From Diorhabda sublineata (lineage: Eukaryota; Arthropoda; Insecta; Coleoptera; Chrysomelidae): a DNA stretch of 64,000 nucleotides. Position 1 is the stretch's first letter, and each line of letters begins with the position of its first letter. The stretch is from assembly GCF_026230105.1 (NCBI RefSeq), contig NC_079474.1, positions 35,292,294-35,356,293 of the forward strand. Reading direction: 5' to 3'. Made by a program: the position numbers and the translations under genes. Shown one piece after another: positions 13,001 through 21,720 of the stretch. The notes beneath the pieces were generated by a model, which saw only the letters and a list, made by a program, of their open reading frames with translations, was not told the DNA's origin and searched no databases.

Positions 13001-16000
13001 ATATTTAACGATTTCTAAATGTTGCAAATCGTCATTTGTTTTGGAAAGCATTCAAAATGTACAATTTTTTCTTTTTTTGAAAATATTTCAATATCAATCC
13101 ATATAAACGATTATTTCGATAATCCATTTTATCTGCAATACTTGGATTGGTTGAAAAGAATCAAAGACTTTGTATATTTAATGATTTCTAAGAGCTGCAA
13201 AAGTCATTTACTTCGGAAAACGTATGAAATGTGCAATTTCCATCTTTTTCCCGGGAATATTTCATGATCGATTATTTCGATAATACTTTTTGACTTTTTC
13301 TGTACATTTAACGATTTCTAATGGCCGCAAATCATCATTTGCTTTGAATACGTGCGAAATGTACAATTTTCATCTTTTTCTGAAAAATTTGTCTTCAATA
13401 TCATCGATTATTCCTATAATCCTCATACTAATAGTATAGCATGTAATTATTTTAATAATCTTCTTTGTCTATGATCCTTGGTTTGATAATAACCTATATC
13501 ACTCCGAAATTTCGACATTTTCAACAATTAGTAAAATAGGTTCAAAATTCACTGGATTTCATTCTTTTGACAAAAATATTTCATCAATATAATCGATTAC
13601 AACGTTTCGGTAATTTTGAAAAATTCCGGGAATTACACGCATGCCTAGCAAACATGCGGTATATTAAGTATATTATGAACATTTAAAAAAAGTTGTCGAA
13701 CCAAATCACCTCTAAATGCAACAACAAATACAGACAAAAGACTCTAAAGAATGTAGTTGCATTCATTCAATACTTCACCCCGAAAAATATTAAAAATTTA
13801 GTTTAGATTAGACATTTTGAATGCATTTATTGTGGCGCCATCTGTCGCACTAAAGAGAAATCATATCGCTTTATGTAATAATGTAAACAGAGGCAGACAG
13901 AAACATAAAATATAATAAAATCATAACAGCAGTTAAAATAATATTAATAAAAGTAATAATGAAGAAATAATAAATAAAAAATATGGTGTCGCCATCTAGT
14001 TTCAAATACAGAAACTAAAAATTACGATATGAACGGATTTGAAATATTCTCCTTTTTAGAAGTCCGGATTTACGATGATTAACTGTATTATTAAAAAACC
14101 TAATTTAAATAAAAAATTACCACCAAATATTTAGTTGAATAGGATTGTTTTCACTAAGATTAAATTGGATGGTTTAGATATTCTAATGATTAACTATGAT
14201 AGTAAGTAGACAAAAAAAGAAATTTTCTGTTAAAATAATAAAAGATTAATAATATCTTTCGAAAATAAAATCCATAAAATTAGACGTTTAATCACGTGAC
14301 GTTCAACACTAATCATAGAAACATATGGAAGCGTGACGTCACATCTCGCGAACTGCCGTATTTTTAACTGTCATTTTCTGCCGTGTTTTTAACTGTCATT
14401 TTCGTACAAAGTGGACGAGTTTTCAACAATTGAGTTCGTTTTTAGTTTAATCTTGAAACTTAGGTATAATTTGGCATGGCATTAGGATTTAACAAAGCAG
14501 TAATTAGTCCAAAATTGACGCCGTTATGTTTGATAAATTGTTTAAAATGAATATCGACTTTTGTTTATCGGAATTCCGCGATGTTAAAATTTATATGTAA
14601 ATATTACACTAGGAATGAACAAATTCTTATTTAATTCTTATTTATCAATCAGAGAATCGCGAAAATTGTATTTTAACTCAAATCATAAAACCTTAATCGA
14701 GTCGTAACATTTTATAGGTTATGTGTGATATATTATGGTAAATTTTGCAAAATTCATTTCTTTTACTTAACATTTATAAACAGATACATCGAAATGATAT
14801 ACTCAAAAATAAATTGTAAAACAGTTTATAAAGTTTGCCTCCTTGCTACTATTAACCACTTTTTTCGTATTTTTTTATTGTTTGGAACGTATATAAATAA
14901 TTTTTTGACGTTTTTATCATTGTACTTTCATATTATGGCACTATACACTATTTATAATAAGAAGAATTCATTATTTATTAAAAAAAAAACAATCGACTAT
15001 CATAAACAAATTCACGAGGTATGACGTCATTAAAGACACCATGACAGTCTCGACCATTTACGCGGTAATTTCTTAAAACTCAAAATACTAATGTAAAAGG
15101 CGAATTTTTCTCAAAATATATTTTTGCGATGAAATAGTTAATAAACTATAGTTTTAAACCAATTTCCAAATTTTATCAACTAGCTTATTATGTAGAAAAA
15201 ATAATCCAGTAAATTGTGATCATAATTGGCAGTTAACGTGTTAAAAATTATATATATTATATTATTTTGAACTAATACCTTACAATATCTTTTTTAAAAC
15301 CCATATCAAGTAGACGATCTGCTTCGTCTAAAACCAAACAACGTACGTTTTGAGTTTTAAATGCGTTTGTATGTAACATGTGATCCAATAATCTACCGGG
15401 TGTTGCTACAAGTATATGCACTCCTTTTCTGAGTCGATTTTTTTCCGTATTTCTGTTTTCACCACCGCATAAATTACCGACGACGATCCATTGGAAAGTC
15501 TACAAGTTACAAGAATTTTTTATAACAAAATAATATTGAAATTTTGGAAACTTACGTTTATTTTTTTTAGTAATTCTTGCGTTTGGAGCGCTAATTCCCT
15601 AGTAGGGACTATGATTATAGCTTGTACTCCGTCGGTTCTTTGTAATCTGGGGGTTATGGATTGTACGGAATTTAGAATTGGAACGGCATACGCTAATGTT
15701 TTGCCCGAACCAGTTTGAGATCTAATCTATTGATTAAATGTTGATAACAAATAAATTATAAACGATAATGTACTTACCAATACGTTACGTCCTTTCAGAA
15801 TAACCGGTATAGCTTTCTCTTGTACGTTCGTTAATGTTGTAAAATTATGTTTTTCTAGGTTAGAAACTATATATTTGTGTATTTCCAAGTCACTGAAAGA
15901 TTTGCTTGTACTAAATACTTTTTCTACAACCGATTTACCTTTTGAATTTCCTTTAACATATATATCTTTACGTCCGACGTTGAATAGCGAATATTGTTGA

Positions 16001-16404
16001 GGTGTTTTCGTAGATTCACTTGATGGTATTGGATTACCTTCTTTTGCTGCTTTTTTGGCTGCTAATTTGTCTTTTTTCCATTTACGTTTTATAAATGTTC
16101 TCGCAGTATCTGTTTCTTTAGTCGATTCCGCTATTTTATCAACTCTAACCTCACTTTTATTAAACTTTTTCTTATTAAACTCTTTGTTTGAAGTTTCGGC
16201 TTTATCATCACTATTACTTACTATTAGTTCACGTTGTTTTTTCTCATTTTTAACACCTACAATGCTAGTTTCTAATATCTCTGTGGTTTTCGATAACTTT
16301 TTAGATATATCCACATTTTCATTTTGTTTTTTTCTTTTTTTGGCTACTATAGCGCTTTTGGGTGCTTTGCTATCATTATTCCAAACAAAATTAAAAGAAG
16401 TCAT
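889..16404 (-). CDS. DDX31: DEAD-box RNA helicase, DDX31/Dbp7 type (3'-partial, six exons in window)
   Basis: ATP-dependent RNA helicase. The DDX31/Dbp7 family acts in the nucleolus in assembly of the large (60S) ribosomal subunit. Exons, on the minus strand: 16404-15778, 15726-15556, 15499-15279, 5873-5498, 5442-5182 and 1079-889. They join in frame through GT-AG introns into about 616 codons. In order they show a Lys-rich N-terminal region, a Q motif (TNVQEKAIP), motif I (SQTGSGKT), motif Ia (PTRELALQ), GGE, TPGR, DEAD, SAT, a motif IV region, motif V across an exon junction (LLCT/DVVARGIDVP) and motif VI (HRVGRTGRAG). The DDX31 assignment rests on the stretch around GNMDQSARKDVFGRF, the GMAM-less IVQYNGPQSIEDYLHRVGR region and the long linker after DEAD. 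The start at 16404 is chosen because the frame upstream of it is hydrophobic and UTR-like; an ATG-like start at 16494 is the alternative. The C-terminal tail is off the left edge. No frameshift or stop was found in the joined exons. Confidence 0.9.
1240..1700 (-). mobile_element. Tc1-like transposase N-terminal remnant
   Basis: Minus-strand translation gives KISPSTVDCIYQELWRYGKR, then SGRPRKTITFEDKLMVLISK with stops on both sides. This matches the paired helix-turn-helix and the GRPRKT linker of Tc1-family transposases. No catalytic domain or inverted terminal repeats were recognised, so it is a dead fragment inside intron 5. Confidence 0.6.
2318..4912. repeat. 164-bp satellite, intron 5 block
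   Basis: Tandem monomers of about 164 bp carry the marks 'ataatccttggattagtt', 'cgatttctaa', 'gtcatttgttttggaaaac' and 'atatttcatcaatataa'. Copies are more diverged than in intron 3 and include several subtypes (gtgatgcaaatcg, agagctgcaaaag, aaggactagaatcg). The last copy (about 4700-4912, with gataacaatttattcc and gattaataaggaatg) is a diverged terminal monomer also seen at the right ends of the blocks at 13.5 and 21.4 kb. Small open frames at 2643 and 4712 are repeat-derived. Confidence 0.9.
5182..5442 (-). CDS. DDX31: DDX31 exon 5: helicase C-terminal domain, motif IV
   Basis: The exon is 87 codons, phase 0. It starts VFVFMGTSNMVDYHYELF (motif IV region, equivalent to VVFFSSC...VEFHYSLF in vertebrate DDX31), has an acidic insert (DSDDEEVVVDVE), then FFKLHGNMDQSARKDVFGRF and GILLCT before gtaagt. 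Motif V is interrupted here by the 4.1-kb intron 5. Confidence 0.9.
5498..5873 (-). CDS. DDX31: DDX31 exon 4: linker, motif III (SAT) and start of domain 2
   Basis: The acceptor lies after tttcttattag at 5874. The exon completes a split Ser codon and reads SIVEELDRAKKNAEYDPLGL, then an acidic linker, then VLLSATLTKGIAELADF with motif III (SAT). The long linker between DEAD and SAT is a DDX31/Dbp7 trait. The exon ends INSK before gttcgt, a less usual donor. The next intron is only 55 bp. The 9.4-kb intron 3 precedes this exon. Confidence 0.88.
6074..6088 (+). repeat. 15-bp direct repeat, left flank of satellite array
   Basis: The sequence tacaacgtttcggta lies immediately before the first recognisable satellite bases (tatcacactatgag, which is mid-monomer). 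An identical copy lies at 13598-13612, just after the last monomer. This is consistent with a target-site duplication. Confidence 0.7.
6089..13597. repeat. 164-bp satellite, main array in intron 3
   Basis: About 45 monomers. The spacing of the 'tggattag' core is exactly 164 bp (for example 6571, 6735, 6899). Central copies are nearly identical, while both edges are diverged. Variants at the site after 'caaaatgtac' and 'gttatgcaaattatc' mark higher-order repeats: 656 bp (9079 to 9735, four monomers) and 492 bp (11906 to 12398 and 12070 to 12562, three monomers). The 91-residue frames at 7931, 9079, 9735 and 11375 are the same repeat-derived frame and are not genes. No open frame is maintained across units. 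Confidence 0.97.
13598..13612 (+). repeat. 15-bp direct repeat, right flank of satellite array
   Basis: Identical to 6074-6088. The last monomer runs to 'aatcgatta', where other copies continue 'tttcaataatcc'; here it breaks into the repeat sequence and then unrelated DNA. Confidence 0.7.
13613..15278. other. Unique part of intron 3
   Basis: Non-satellite AT-rich intron sequence. It holds a small group of motifs at 14293-14403, another TGACGTCA at 15022-15029, and two 'gccatct' sites often seen near insect transposon ends (13840 and 13990). The 99-residue frame at 14725-15024 is AT-driven and has no family resemblance that I recognise. Confidence 0.6.
14293..14403. promoter_or_regulatory. 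Possible regulatory cluster (CACGTG, TGACGTCA, duplicated 25-mer)
   Basis: The E-box palindrome CACGTG is at 14293-14298 and the full CRE palindrome TGACGTCA at 14334-14341. Two adjacent copies of a 25-bp unit beginning ctgccgt and ending aactgtcatttt follow at about 14354-14403. A second CRE palindrome is at 15022. The motifs are seen directly; any enhancer role is inference. Confidence 0.3.
15279..15499 (-). CDS. DDX31: DDX31 exon 3: motif Ib and DEAD box
   Basis: The exon encodes WIVVGNLCGGENRNTEKNRL, then TPGRLLDH (motif Ib) and VLDEADRLLDMGF (motif II, DEAD). Two donors lie 5 bp apart. ATT/gtaagg looks stronger but breaks the frame with the best downstream acceptor. AAG/gtatta gives the in-frame join KKDIV-SIVEELDRAKK, so I end the exon at 15279. 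Confidence 0.85.
15556..15726 (-). CDS. DDX31: DDX31 exon 2: motif I and Ia
   Basis: The exon is 57 codons, phase 0 at both ends. It begins IRSQTGSGKT (Walker A, motif I), continues through the family-typical 'RTDGVQAIIIVPTRELALQ' segment (motif Ia) and ends LLKKIN before gtaagt. The acceptor is aatag/ATT. This exon has no ATG near its start and is recognised only by splicing. Confidence 0.9.
15778..16404 (-). CDS. DDX31: DDX31 exon 1: Lys-rich N-terminus and Q motif
   Basis: The exon holds 209 codons from the chosen ATG. Residues 1 to about 150 are low-complexity, rich in Lys, Ser, Glu and Asn, with basic clusters such as KKRKK and KRKWKKDK that fit nucleolar targeting. The last 45 residues carry the aromatic-plus-Gln Q motif (SFSDLEIHKYI... 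and NVQEKAIPVI) that reads adenine in DEAD-box proteins. The donor reads TTG/gtaagta, phase 0. The 51-bp intron that follows is typical of insects. Confidence 0.88.
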
Positions 16405-16930
16405 ACCACTAATATAAATACGAGATATAAAAATAATTAGATTACACAAACAATATTGTTTACGAATTGTGAGGTTATATTCTTTTAGTGGCACATGTCA
16501 CATAGAACCATAGATACAAATTTATAAAATTACGATTACTATTCTCATCTCTTTCTATATTCATTTATAAAAAAGAAATATTACCATAATGGAGGGAATA
16601 ATATATTTTATTGATACAAAAGAATGATTTATTTTTAGAGCCTAATAGTCCATATCAATGTATATTTCGTGTAATTACAACAAATTATTTCTAATTTTTA
16701 ATTAATTTCTTATTTAAATCTGCAATGTAAGGAGTTTATTTTGAAAGACGAGAATGGAATGATTTAGAAGTATATATACATCACAAAGCAGTGAACTATC
16801 AGTTTTTTCTTCCCTCCGATACTCAATCCTCCCTTAGGGTATTATAATTACATTTTAAAATTGATAAAAGCACTGATAAAGTTACAAAGAATAAAAATAT
16901 GTTCGTGTTTCTGATCTAATGTGGAAAATT
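16405..16930. other. 5' flank of DDX31
   Basis: AT-rich sequence upstream of the chosen start codon. It should contain the 5' UTR and promoter of the minus-strand helicase. I see no clear TATA box, initiator or downstream promoter element that I would place. Confidence 0.4.
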
Positions 16931-17650
16931 CGACGAATTCATGAATTTGGTCTCTTCGGGCCGTTGACAATAAGGCTTTAAAAGGACGGATTTAGGGATA
17001 TCAATCACTTTTAGTAGCTTTAGGGTCAAGGGATCACGTCGTCCTTTACTTTTACTCTATTCCCCGGCACGAGGGCACTTAATGGAAAGCTAATGTGCTA
17101 CTAATTCCCGCAATCCTATTCAAGTGTAACTTCGGACCCTGTTAAATCGATTTATCTTTACAGGATGTTGGGATTTTAGTTAGAATGATGATGATCGTCG
17201 GCGGATGGGTTCATCAATAAATATTATCGAGAGTGATTTAAAATCGTATCACGAATATGAGTTTATCTATGATAAATTCTTCGTTTTCATTTGCAGTACT
17301 TTTTCTTAAATAGTTATATACGAGGAATACTTAGTTTGTAAAAAGTTAATTGATTAAATTTATAGTTTTAGGAGATTAATTGGATTGAATTGATTTTATT
17401 TTATAAAAATTTCTTTTTGCAATTAGCTTTAACTCTTTTTTCATTCAATATATGTGTAATAAAATATGTACGAATCCAATTCAAAAGTAACGGAGGGCTA
17501 TGAACAGATATTATATAGAGATAAGTGGGAGGGGGCGTCCCTAAAATACGCCCGCTTCGTTTGCGAATTCCCTGAGGATATAACACCTTTAACCAAAGCG
17601 GTCCCGCGTTGACATTAGTAACGCTCCGGCGCCTGGGATTCACCGCATAA
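16930..17650. other. Two less AT-rich islands, unassigned
   Basis: Sequence at about 16930-17220 and 17520-17645 is clearly richer in G and C than its surroundings and is not repeated elsewhere in the window. On the plus strand, 17466-17615 is a 49-codon ATG frame (MYESNSKVTEGYEQ..., KYARFVCEFPED..., stop TGA). The minus strand has an 80-codon frame at 17643-17401 that begins with GTG rather than ATG. Neither matches a family I know. It could be an exon of an unseen gene, a conserved noncoding element, or an old insertion. Confidence 0.3.
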
Positions 17651-18690
17651 TGTATAATTCATTTTTTTGTTTTTCTAATTTGTTTTTTTTTTTTAAATAA
17701 TCTACGGGGTGATCAAGAAGATGAAAATTCCAATGTTTAGAATGTTTAAAGAAAATTTTAGTACAATTTTTAGTATATATCTCCGAAAATATTTATTCTA
17801 GAGAAAAAAGTGTTGGACATAAATTGAAGCTTCTGAGAAGCTTTATAAAAAAGGTTATATACGTTTTTTACGTAAATTCGTTCGTTTGACTGATGTGACC
17901 CCAAACATCTTGGCTTGATTAACATGTATCGGAAAGTTTGAGTATCCGGGACAATCTGTATAATCATCTTGCTTTCAGCATATTTGTTTCGTATAAATAC
18001 ATCAAAAAATTTTGTATTTTCAGTTTTTTTTATGATAAATGCCCTATTTTTAGGGTTAGAAGTCAAACTGTAAAGTTTCCAACAATGGAATCCATTCAAG
18101 CATAAATTGAACCATCCAAAATGATTTACAGAAAATTGATCTTAACAATACAAAGAGAAAAAAGTTCGCTAGTCATAACACATATTTCCGAGCTATTTGA
18201 ATCGATTTTAGAAAACCATCAACTCTAGATAAATATTCCACATTTTCAATTTGAATTTCTAAAAGTTGGGAGTAGATCCATTTATCATAACAGAAAAAAG
18301 TCGCGTTTCAAAAAGAAATGAACCCCTACACTTTTATAACAATGAAATAGGATAATTTGAAGGTTAGTTTTCAATACTAAACGAAAAAAAAATTACGATA
18401 TCCACATTACTAAAGCACAGTTGTTATAAGCATTTTTCTGTGCTTTATTTTCCTAAACTCGAAGAAAAACCCGGTAGTTTCCAGTATTTATTTCTTATTT
18501 TCTTATTTCTTGTTACTTTTCATCTACATTTTCATTATATTTTAGTACATAACCTCGAAAAAACTCGAATACAATACATCAAAAGATACAAACAAACAAT
18601 TTTATGAAAAGTAACAAAAAATTTTGTTATATATAAAAATACGTTTCTAGGGAATTTATTTCTGGTTAAAATCTTCGTCCAAATGTCAAA
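17651..18690. other. No recognisable feature
   Basis: AT-rich sequence with scattered short frames. The 109-residue minus-strand frame at 18099-17770 has no recognised domain. Confidence 0.5.
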
Positions 18691-19010
18691 CGTTGTGCAC
18701 ACAACATTCATTATACGGCTCGAAAGGTATTCTACGTGATGGCTGCCATTTTTCTGGATATTTTCTTCATGTGGAGACTAACTCAAGTAACTTATCCTGG
18801 AAATCAATTTACCAAAAGAAATTTCACGAATTCCTGGTAGAGTTCAATTGGACAAGTGTGAAGTAGCTTCGTCTTGTTGGAACCATGTTCTTTGGTCATA
18901 ACTGTTGAAATCTTTCAGTTCAGGCACTAAGAAATCGTCTAATTTTGCCCATAAAGCTCTGAATTCACTGTTACTTTGCGTCTTCATTTTCAAAAAGTGT
19001 TTCGTATTAG
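18690..19010 (-). pseudogene. Decayed DDE transposase fragment
   Basis: Minus-strand reading gives RALWAKLDDFLVPELKDF, then RTWFQQDEATSHLSN, a stop, and TLPGIREISFGKLISR. This is the 'WFQQDGATxHTA' region around the second catalytic Asp of Tc1/mariner-like transposases found in many insects. Stops and a lost conserved Gly show it is dead. The sequence to the right, to about 19400, may be further element sequence, but I could not confirm it. Confidence 0.6.
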
Positions 19011-20130
19011 TCGCACCCCATTTTGATTGTAGACGTGTCCATTAAGATAAATTCGAAAATAAGATGTTGGTAAACGTTGAAAAGCGCTCAATCATTTTGA
19101 GGATTCACCAGCACGTTTCCTAATAGATAATTCAGGCTTGTCACGAATATTTAGATCTAGAAGACATAGAACGCTTGGATTTTGGTTTATCCGTTGTTGA
19201 TCTAGTCTCTTCTGGACTTAGGAACCAACGCGAGATTACAGAGGAAAAAGTCGTGTCAAATCTGGCGAATATAGTGGCTGAACGATGATTAGCATTTTCG
19301 ACTTTAATGTTTCTTTTTCTGTTTTGGGTCAATTTTGGATTGGTAAAACCAAGTTTCGTTGCAAGATTATCATTTATCATCAAAACGAATTTTATTTTCA
19401 TAACTTTGACTCAACTAGAATCGCTTCGTACGCTAGATTAATGGACTATAATAATTAGCAGATACGGAAATAATTTTATGCAAAAGAAATGATTGTCAAG
19501 TTTTCGGAAAAGTTTTTCTTGGAAACCAATTAAATTAGCGTTTTTTCCGTTGAAGAATATATAGATATAGTTATAGCTATAGCTGTAGACCGTCTTCGTA
19601 AGGAACTTTATAATCGAATCGGAATGTCTGGGTATCAAATACGTTCACCATTATCAGAAACTTCGATAACTATCACCTTGATTGGAACTTCGTTAATTAC
19701 CGATGAAGGTAGTATCCTCCGAAATCTAAATCAATTAAAATCAGTGGAAGGCGTATTTCAATTCGCGTCCTTTGACGGTAATTAAGTTTATTCAACTGTT
19801 CCCTTTGAGGCTTTAATTAGTTATATAAAGACAACAAGGAAACGATGATACCTTTGAACGTGCCGAACGTTTAATTTAAAGGAAACACCTTTGAAATATC
19901 CGATTATGTGTTTGGGATGTTCAATTATGCATATTCCAAGCACGAGAAAGTTATTTTTATTTGTGTGATAAACCTTGGGATCAATTTTATTTCAAAATAG
20001 AGATTTCTGCACGCGAATCGTTAGATTTTTCCTAAACATTGAGGGAAATAAGAAGGATAATAATCACTTTCGTTTAAATCAATTACAAGTTCGTTTAAAA
20101 CTGGTTCGTTTCTCCAATTCTTGGTGCTGA
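19010..20130. other. No recognisable gene
   Basis: AT-rich sequence with a short (ATAGCT)-like simple run near 19560-19590. Minus-strand frames of 86 and 66 residues at 19401 and 19638 have no recognised domain. Confidence 0.45.
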
Positions 20131-21400
20131 TGTTTGAAGGTATTTCGGAAAATGTACGAAGTCTGCACTTTTCGTGTTTTTATCGGAAATATTTCATCAA
20201 TATAATCGATTATTTTAATAATCCGTTTTGTCTATAATCCTTGTATTAGTTAAAAAGTACGAGATTTCTGTATATTTAACGACTTCTAAGTGATGCAAAT
20301 CGTCATTTGTTTTAGAAAACGTTCATATTGTACAATTTTTTCCTTTTTTTCGAAAATATTTCATCAATATAAACCATTATTTCAATAATCCATTTTATCT
20401 GCAGTCCTTGGATTGATCGAAAAGAATCAAATACTATTTATATTTAACAATTTCTAAGAGCTGCAAAAGTTATTTACTTCAGAAATCGTACAAAATGTGC
20501 AGTTTTCATCTTTTTTTTGATAATATTTCATCAATATAATCGATTATTTCAATAATCCGTTTTGTCTATAATCCTTGGATTAGTTAAAAAGTACGAGATT
20601 TCTGTATATTTAACGACTTCTAAGTGATGCAAATCGTCATTTGTTTTAGAAAACGTTCATATTGTACAATTTTTTCCTTTTTTTCGAAAATATTTCATCA
20701 ATATAAACCATTATTTCAATAATCCATTTTATCTGCAGTCCTTGGATTGATCGAAAAGAATCAAATACTATTTATATTTAACGATTTCTAAGAGCTGCAA
20801 AAGTTATTTACTTCAGAAATCGTACAAAATGTGCAGTTTTCATCTTTTTTTCGAAAATATTTCATCAATATAATCGATTATTTCAATAATCCGTTTTGTC
20901 TATAATCTTTGGATTGGTTACGAAATTTCTATATATTTAATGATTTCCAAGGACTAAAATCGTAATTTTTTTTGTAAAACGTTCATAATCTACTAATTTT
21001 CATTCATATTAAAAATATTCTATCAATATAATCGATTATTCCAAAAATCCATTTTGTCTTTAATTCTTAGATTGTATAAAATGTATCAAACAACAAATGT
21101 AAATCTAACGAATAATGAAGACAACAACCGTTATTTTCTTTGAAAATTTTTTAAATTTTCATCTGTTTTTCCAAAATATTTCATCAATATAATCAATCAT
21201 TCTAATAATCCCTTTCATCTATAATCCTTAACTTGAATGTATCTAATAATGTTATTGATTATTTTATTAATCCACTTTTTCTATAATCCTTGGATTGATA
21301 ATAACTTATTCCAATACGGAATTTTCGATTTTTTAACGATTAATAGGGGATGTAATAATGAAAAACATTCAAAATTTGTTAATTTTGTAATCCTTTTTGT
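20130..21400. repeat. 164-bp satellite, upstream block
   Basis: About seven to eight diverged monomers of the same family as in introns 3 and 5. The run 20190-20520 matches 3980-4310 almost base for base and is repeated once more at about 20530-20860. The right end (21236-21400) has the same diverged terminal monomer as 4709-4912. The segment therefore shares both content and order with the intron 5 block. Confidence 0.9.
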
Positions 21401-21507
21401 TTCTAAAACCTCTATTACTTACTTTTTTGTCTTATGCGCGATCATCTTAGTATCGAGGATAGTAGAGAGTTCGTTAACTTAAAAATTACTATAATACATC
21501 ATTAAAA

Positions 21508-21720
21508 CTATGCACAACGAATGATTAAAGTACGTCGCGCGAGCTGAATCTCTGGAAACGGCGTATATTCAATGACATCTCGGCGTTCGAGATCTTCGAT
21601 GTCCAATTCCAAAAGTCTCGCTTCGTCTCGTGTAAAGGTATATTGGTTTTTCCTAAAAAGTGTATCAGGCATGTAGAAGAGGATCAATTTAATCATATTC
21701 TATTTGAACATCAGGTATAG
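21508..21720 (-). other. Low-copy fragment related to 36530-36720
   Basis: The minus-strand frame at 21696 contains MPDTLFRKNQYTFTRDEARL and ends in FPEIQLARRTLI. The start and end of this stretch resemble MPGIRFMKNQ and FLEIRYVRSKLI at 36719-36530. The spacing between them is similar. It may be an unknown dispersed element or a retrogene scrap. I do not recognise a family. Confidence 0.3.

Larger units (their letters stand above)
5874..15278 (-). other. Intron 3 of DDX31 (9.4 kb)
   Basis: The intron lies between motif II and motif III. About 7.5 kb of it is a single 164-bp satellite array bracketed by a 15-bp direct repeat. Without the array the intron would be about 1.9 kb. Sequence at 5874-6073 shows nothing recognisable. 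Confidence 0.83.

Noticed and set aside
14725..15024. 99-residue frame rich in Phe, Leu and Ile
   Set aside because: AT-driven composition inside intron 3, no recognised family, no sign of selection that can be seen here.
15279..15284. Ending exon 3 at the gtaagg donor (15284)
   Set aside because: Joined to the best acceptor it gives a stop after seven codons; the gtatta donor five bases on restores the family sequence KKDIVSIVEEL.
16055..16417. 120-residue plus-strand frame (Leu/Ser/Phe-rich)
   Set aside because: It is the antisense shadow of DDX31 exon 1; the minus strand gives the conserved Q motif and a correct splice join.
17401..17643. 80-residue minus-strand frame as a gene
   Set aside because: It begins at GTG, not ATG, has no recognised domain, and competes with a plus-strand ATG frame. 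Kept only as an unassigned island.
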